From Pseudomonadota bacterium (GTDB lineage Bacteria; Pseudomonadota; Alphaproteobacteria; Micavibrionales; CSBR16-224): a stretch of 64,000 bases of DNA. Location of the stretch: positions 2,566,735-2,630,734 of the forward strand of contig CP053449.1 in assembly GCA_013285465.1 (NCBI GenBank), in the 5' to 3' direction. Position numbers and translations under genes: made by a program. How positions within the stretch are numbered: position 1 is the stretch's first letter; the number at the start of each line of letters is the position of its first letter. Below, piece after piece: positions 61,844-64,000 of the stretch. Below the pieces are notes generated by a model. That model saw only the letters and a program-made list of their open reading frames with translations. It was not told where the DNA came from and searched no databases.

Positions 61844-63793
61844 ATGAGCAAAGTCATTGGTATCGATCTCGGTACGACCAATTCCTGCGTCGCCATTATG
61901 GACGGCGATAAACCCAAAGTTATTGAGAATGCAGAAGGCGCGCGGACAACGCCGTCAATGGTTGCTTTTGCCGAAGGCGGCGAGCGCCTTGTCGGACAGC
62001 CCGCAAAACGTCAGGCTGTGACCAACCCCGAAAACACGCTGCATGCGATTAAACGCCTGATCGGCCGCCGCTTTGACGAGGCCGAAGTGCAGGATATGGC
62101 GAAAAAAGCGCCGTATAAAATCATTAAAGGCGAAAACGGCGATGCCTGGGTTGAGGCGGAAGGCGAAAAATACGCCCCCAGCCAGATCAGCGCCTTTATT
62201 CTGCAAAAAATGAAGGAAACGGCGGAAGCTTTCCTCGGCGAAAAAGTCGAGAAAGCCGTTATTACCGTTCCGGCCTATTTTAACGATAGTCAGCGTCAGG
62301 CAACGAAAGATGCCGGTAAAATCGCCGGTCTGGAAGTGCTGCGCATTATCAACGAGCCGACAGCGGCAGCGCTGGCTTACGGGCTTGATAAAAAAGAAAA
62401 CGGTACAATTGTCGTTTATGACCTTGGTGGCGGTACGTTTGATGTCTCCGTCCTCGAAGTCGGTGACGGCGTCTTTGAAGTAAAAGCCACGAATGGTGAT
62501 ACCTTCCTTGGCGGTGAAGATTTTGACCTGCGTATCATCGACTATCTTGCCGATGAGTTCAAAAAGGAAAACGGTATCGATCTGCGCGAAGACAAGCTGG
62601 CACTGCAACGCCTGAAAGAGGCGGCGGAGAAAGCCAAGATCGAGCTGTCCTCGACAACGCAGACGGAAGTCAATTTGCCCTTTATCACGGCGGATTCCTC
62701 CGGCCCGAAACATTTGACGGTCAAGCTGACCCGCGCGAAACTGGAAGCGCTGGTGGATGATTTCGTTCAGCGTACTTTGAAACCGTGTAAGGCGGCTTTG
62801 AAAGATGCGGGCGTAAAAGCCTCGGAAATCAGCGCCGTTATTCTGGTCGGCGGTATGACGCGGATGCCGAAAATTCAGGAAATCGTCAAAGATTTCTTCG
62901 GTCAGGAGCCGCATAAAGGCGTGAACCCTGATGAAGTTGTCGCCGATGGTGCGGCTATTCAGGGCGGTGTCCTTTCCGGCGATGTTAAAGACGTGCTGCT
63001 GCTGGATGTGACGCCGTTGTCGCTGGGCATCGAAACGCTGGGTGGTGTTTTCACCCGCCTGATCGACCGCAATACGACGATCCCGACCAAAAAATCACAG
63101 GTCTTCTCGACCGCCGAAGACGGACAGAGCGCGGTGACCATCCGTGTCTTCCAGGGCGAGCGTGAAATGGCGGCGGATAACAAAATCCTCGGCCAGTTTG
63201 ACCTTGTCGGTATTCCGGCGGCACCGCGCGGTATTCCGCAGATCGAAGTCACATTTGACATTGATGCAAACGGTATCGTGCAGGTTTCAGCAAAAGATAA
63301 GGCGACCGGCAAGGAACAGCAAATCCGTATTCAGGCCTCCGGCGGTTTGTCGGATGCCGATATCGAGAAAATGGTTGAAGAGGCGGAGGCAAATGCTGAA
63401 ACCGATAAAAAACGCCGCAGCGTTGCCGAAAGCCGAAACCGTGCGGAAAGCCTGATCCACTCGACGGAGAAAACAATCTCCGAGCTGGGGGACAAGCTGG
63501 ACACGAATGACAAAACCGCAGCGGAAACGGCGATTGCAGATCTGAAAGAGGTTCTGGAAGGCGAAGATACCGATGCCATCACGGAAAAGCTTGAAGTTCT
63601 GGAACAGCTGGCGATGAAAATCGGCGAGCAGCTTTACAAAGCGCAGGAAGCCGAAGGTGGTGCGGATGCCGCAGCCGCAGCGGAAGAGTCTGCTGATGAA
63701 AATGTTGTCGATGCCGAATTTACCGAGGTTGAGGAAGAAGAAGCCGAAGACAACGGTAAAGGCAAAAAAGGCAAAAAAAGTAAATCCGCATAA
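61844..63793 (+). CDS. dnaK: chaperone DnaK (Hsp70)
   Basis: 649 aa from ATG 61844 with AAAGGAG upstream; an earlier ATG (61793) is not needed. [15 protein letters not shown] is the first Hsp70 signature, [15 protein letters not shown] the second, and [15 protein letters not shown] the third. The interdomain linker [16 protein letters not shown] and the substrate-binding domain follow. The lid ends in an acidic [14 protein letters not shown] tail and a basic end. Central chaperone, with dnaJ 80 nt downstream. Confidence 0.98.
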   Translation: MSKVIGIDLGTTNSCVAIMDGDKPKVIENAEGARTTPSMVAFAEGGERLVGQPAKRQAVTNPENTLHAIKRLIGRRFDEAEVQDMAKKAPYKIIKGENGDAWVEAEGEKYAPSQISAFILQKMKETAEAFLGEKVEKAVITVPAYFNDSQRQATKDAGKIAGLEVLRIINEPTAAALAYGLDKKENGTIVVYDLGGGTFDVSVLEVGDGVFEVKATNGDTFLGGEDFDLRIIDYLADEFKKENGIDLREDKLALQRLKEAAEKAKIELSSTTQTEVNLPFITADSSGPKHLTVKLTRAKLEALVDDFVQRTLKPCKAALKDAGVKASEISAVILVGGMTRMPKIQEIVKDFFGQEPHKGVNPDEVVADGAAIQGGVLSGDVKDVLLLDVTPLSLGIETLGGVFTRLIDRNTTIPTKKSQVFSTAEDGQSAVTIRVFQGEREMAADNKILGQFDLVGIPAAPRGIPQIEVTFDIDANGIVQVSAKDKATGKEQQIRIQASGGLSDADIEKMVEEAEANAETDKKRRSVAESRNRAESLIHSTEKTISELGDKLDTNDKTAAETAIADLKEVLEGEDTDAITEKLEVLEQLAMKIGEQLYKAQEAEGGADAAAAAEESADENVVDAEFTEVEEEEAEDNGKGKKGKKSKSA

Positions 63794-63808
63794 AACATGA
63801 ATCTGTCA

Positions 63809-63840
63809 TCCCGTCCCCGGCGTGAAGCCGGGGCGCGGGA
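63809..63840. repeat. GC-rich palindrome between dnaK and dnaJ
   Basis: CCCCGGC (63815-63821) and GCCGGGG (63827-63833) flank a 5-nt loop (GTGAA), and TCCCG/CGGGA extend the stem with a bulge. It resembles the dispersed CCCCGGC-GAA-GCCGGGG type repeats of alphaproteobacteria. No T tail, so not a standard terminator; may attenuate dnaJ expression. Confidence 0.65.
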
Positions 63841-63873
63841 GACGCATGTTACGCACAGATATTGGACCGGACC

Positions 63874-64000
63874 ATGGCAAAAAAAGACCTTTATGACGTG
63901 CTGGGCGTTTCAAAAACGGCGACAGCGGATGAGCTGAAAAAAGCCTACCGCAAGCTGGCGATGCAGCATCACCCCGACCGCAATCCCGGTGATGACAGCG
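63874..64000 (+). CDS. dnaJ: chaperone DnaJ (partial, 3' end outside window)
   Basis: Start of Dna[21 protein letters not shown], followed by the J-domain helix II ([12 protein letters not shown]) and the HPD motif in [11 protein letters not shown]. The window ends after 42 codons. Partner of DnaK; the order dnaK-dnaJ is standard. Confidence 0.96.
   Translation, partial: MAKKDLYDVLGVSKTATADELKKAYRKLAMQHHPDRNPGDDS

Overview
The window is chromosomal DNA from a Gram-negative alphaproteobacterium of moderate GC with a flagellum. The family content points there: a UPF0262 protein in a murA-infA-maf-rng operon, a DUF3035 lipoprotein beside lspA, a hemE-hemH-hemJ run, a parA-parB/mnmG-rsmG block with perfect parS palindromes, a YdcH/DUF465 protein and class II DAHP synthase. 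The genus cannot be fixed from the sequence; a Micavibrio- or Rhodospirillales-like lineage is only a guess. Almost all genes are housekeeping. I see no insertion sequence, prophage or CRISPR array.

Layout. 1-1.8 kb: the 3' part of a PEP/pyruvate-binding-domain gene, a small partner gene and a DUF1971 gene. 1.8-2.3 kb: tRNA-Ser(TGA) with a strong terminator and an unexplained 111-nt palindromic element. 2.3-6.9 kb: an oligopeptide ABC operon (binding protein, unknown membrane protein, two permeases) without ATPase genes. 6.9-12.4 kb: a Glu/Leu-type dehydrogenase, small unknown genes, an AT-rich membrane-protein gene, a ThDP enzyme and an unknown gene behind a textbook sigma-54 promoter. 12.4-22.5 kb: ribF-lspA-DUF3035, an Mpo1-like gene, pfkA, ydcH, a dicarboxylate symporter, a broken VOC gene, an extended thioredoxin and mfd. 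22.6-32.5 kb: the chromosome partition block parB-parA-rsmG-mnmG with two parS sites, then rnr and rho. 32.7-34.4 kb: an APH-like kinase gene and a conserved unknown.

The 34.4-34.85 kb gap has the marks of the replication origin: six DnaA-box-like 9-mers in about 210 bp, an 84% A+T tract beside them, hemE next door, divergent flanking genes, and a G/C strand bias that changes sign around it in the lines I counted by hand.

Right of it, 34.8-45.3 kb holds hemE-hemH-hemJ, an unusual membrane protein with eight CXXC pairs, a dienelactone hydrolase, a [2Fe-2S] ferredoxin gene overlapping mnmE, fabI, an M23 endopeptidase and comF. 45.3-48.4 kb is a deoC-flhX-unknown-fliO-fliP flagellar export run. 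48.4-57.6 kb has rhlE, an SDR, a possible permuted-papain hydrolase, nadE overlapping class II DAHP synthase, and sbcB. 57.6-61.5 kb is the murA-UPF0262-infA-maf-rng operon. The window ends in dnaK and the start of dnaJ.

How it fits together: the region couples origin function and segregation (oriC, parS, ParA/ParB) with tRNA U34 modification (MnmE, MnmG), RNA decay and termination (RNase R, RNase G-type, RhlE, Rho), heme synthesis, cell-wall synthesis and chaperones. The best leads are the origin with its rearranged neighbourhood, RibF with an eroded kinase half, the eight-CXXC membrane protein, the sigma-54-driven unknown, the ATPase-less peptide transporter operon with an extra membrane protein, and the structured element beside tRNA-Ser.
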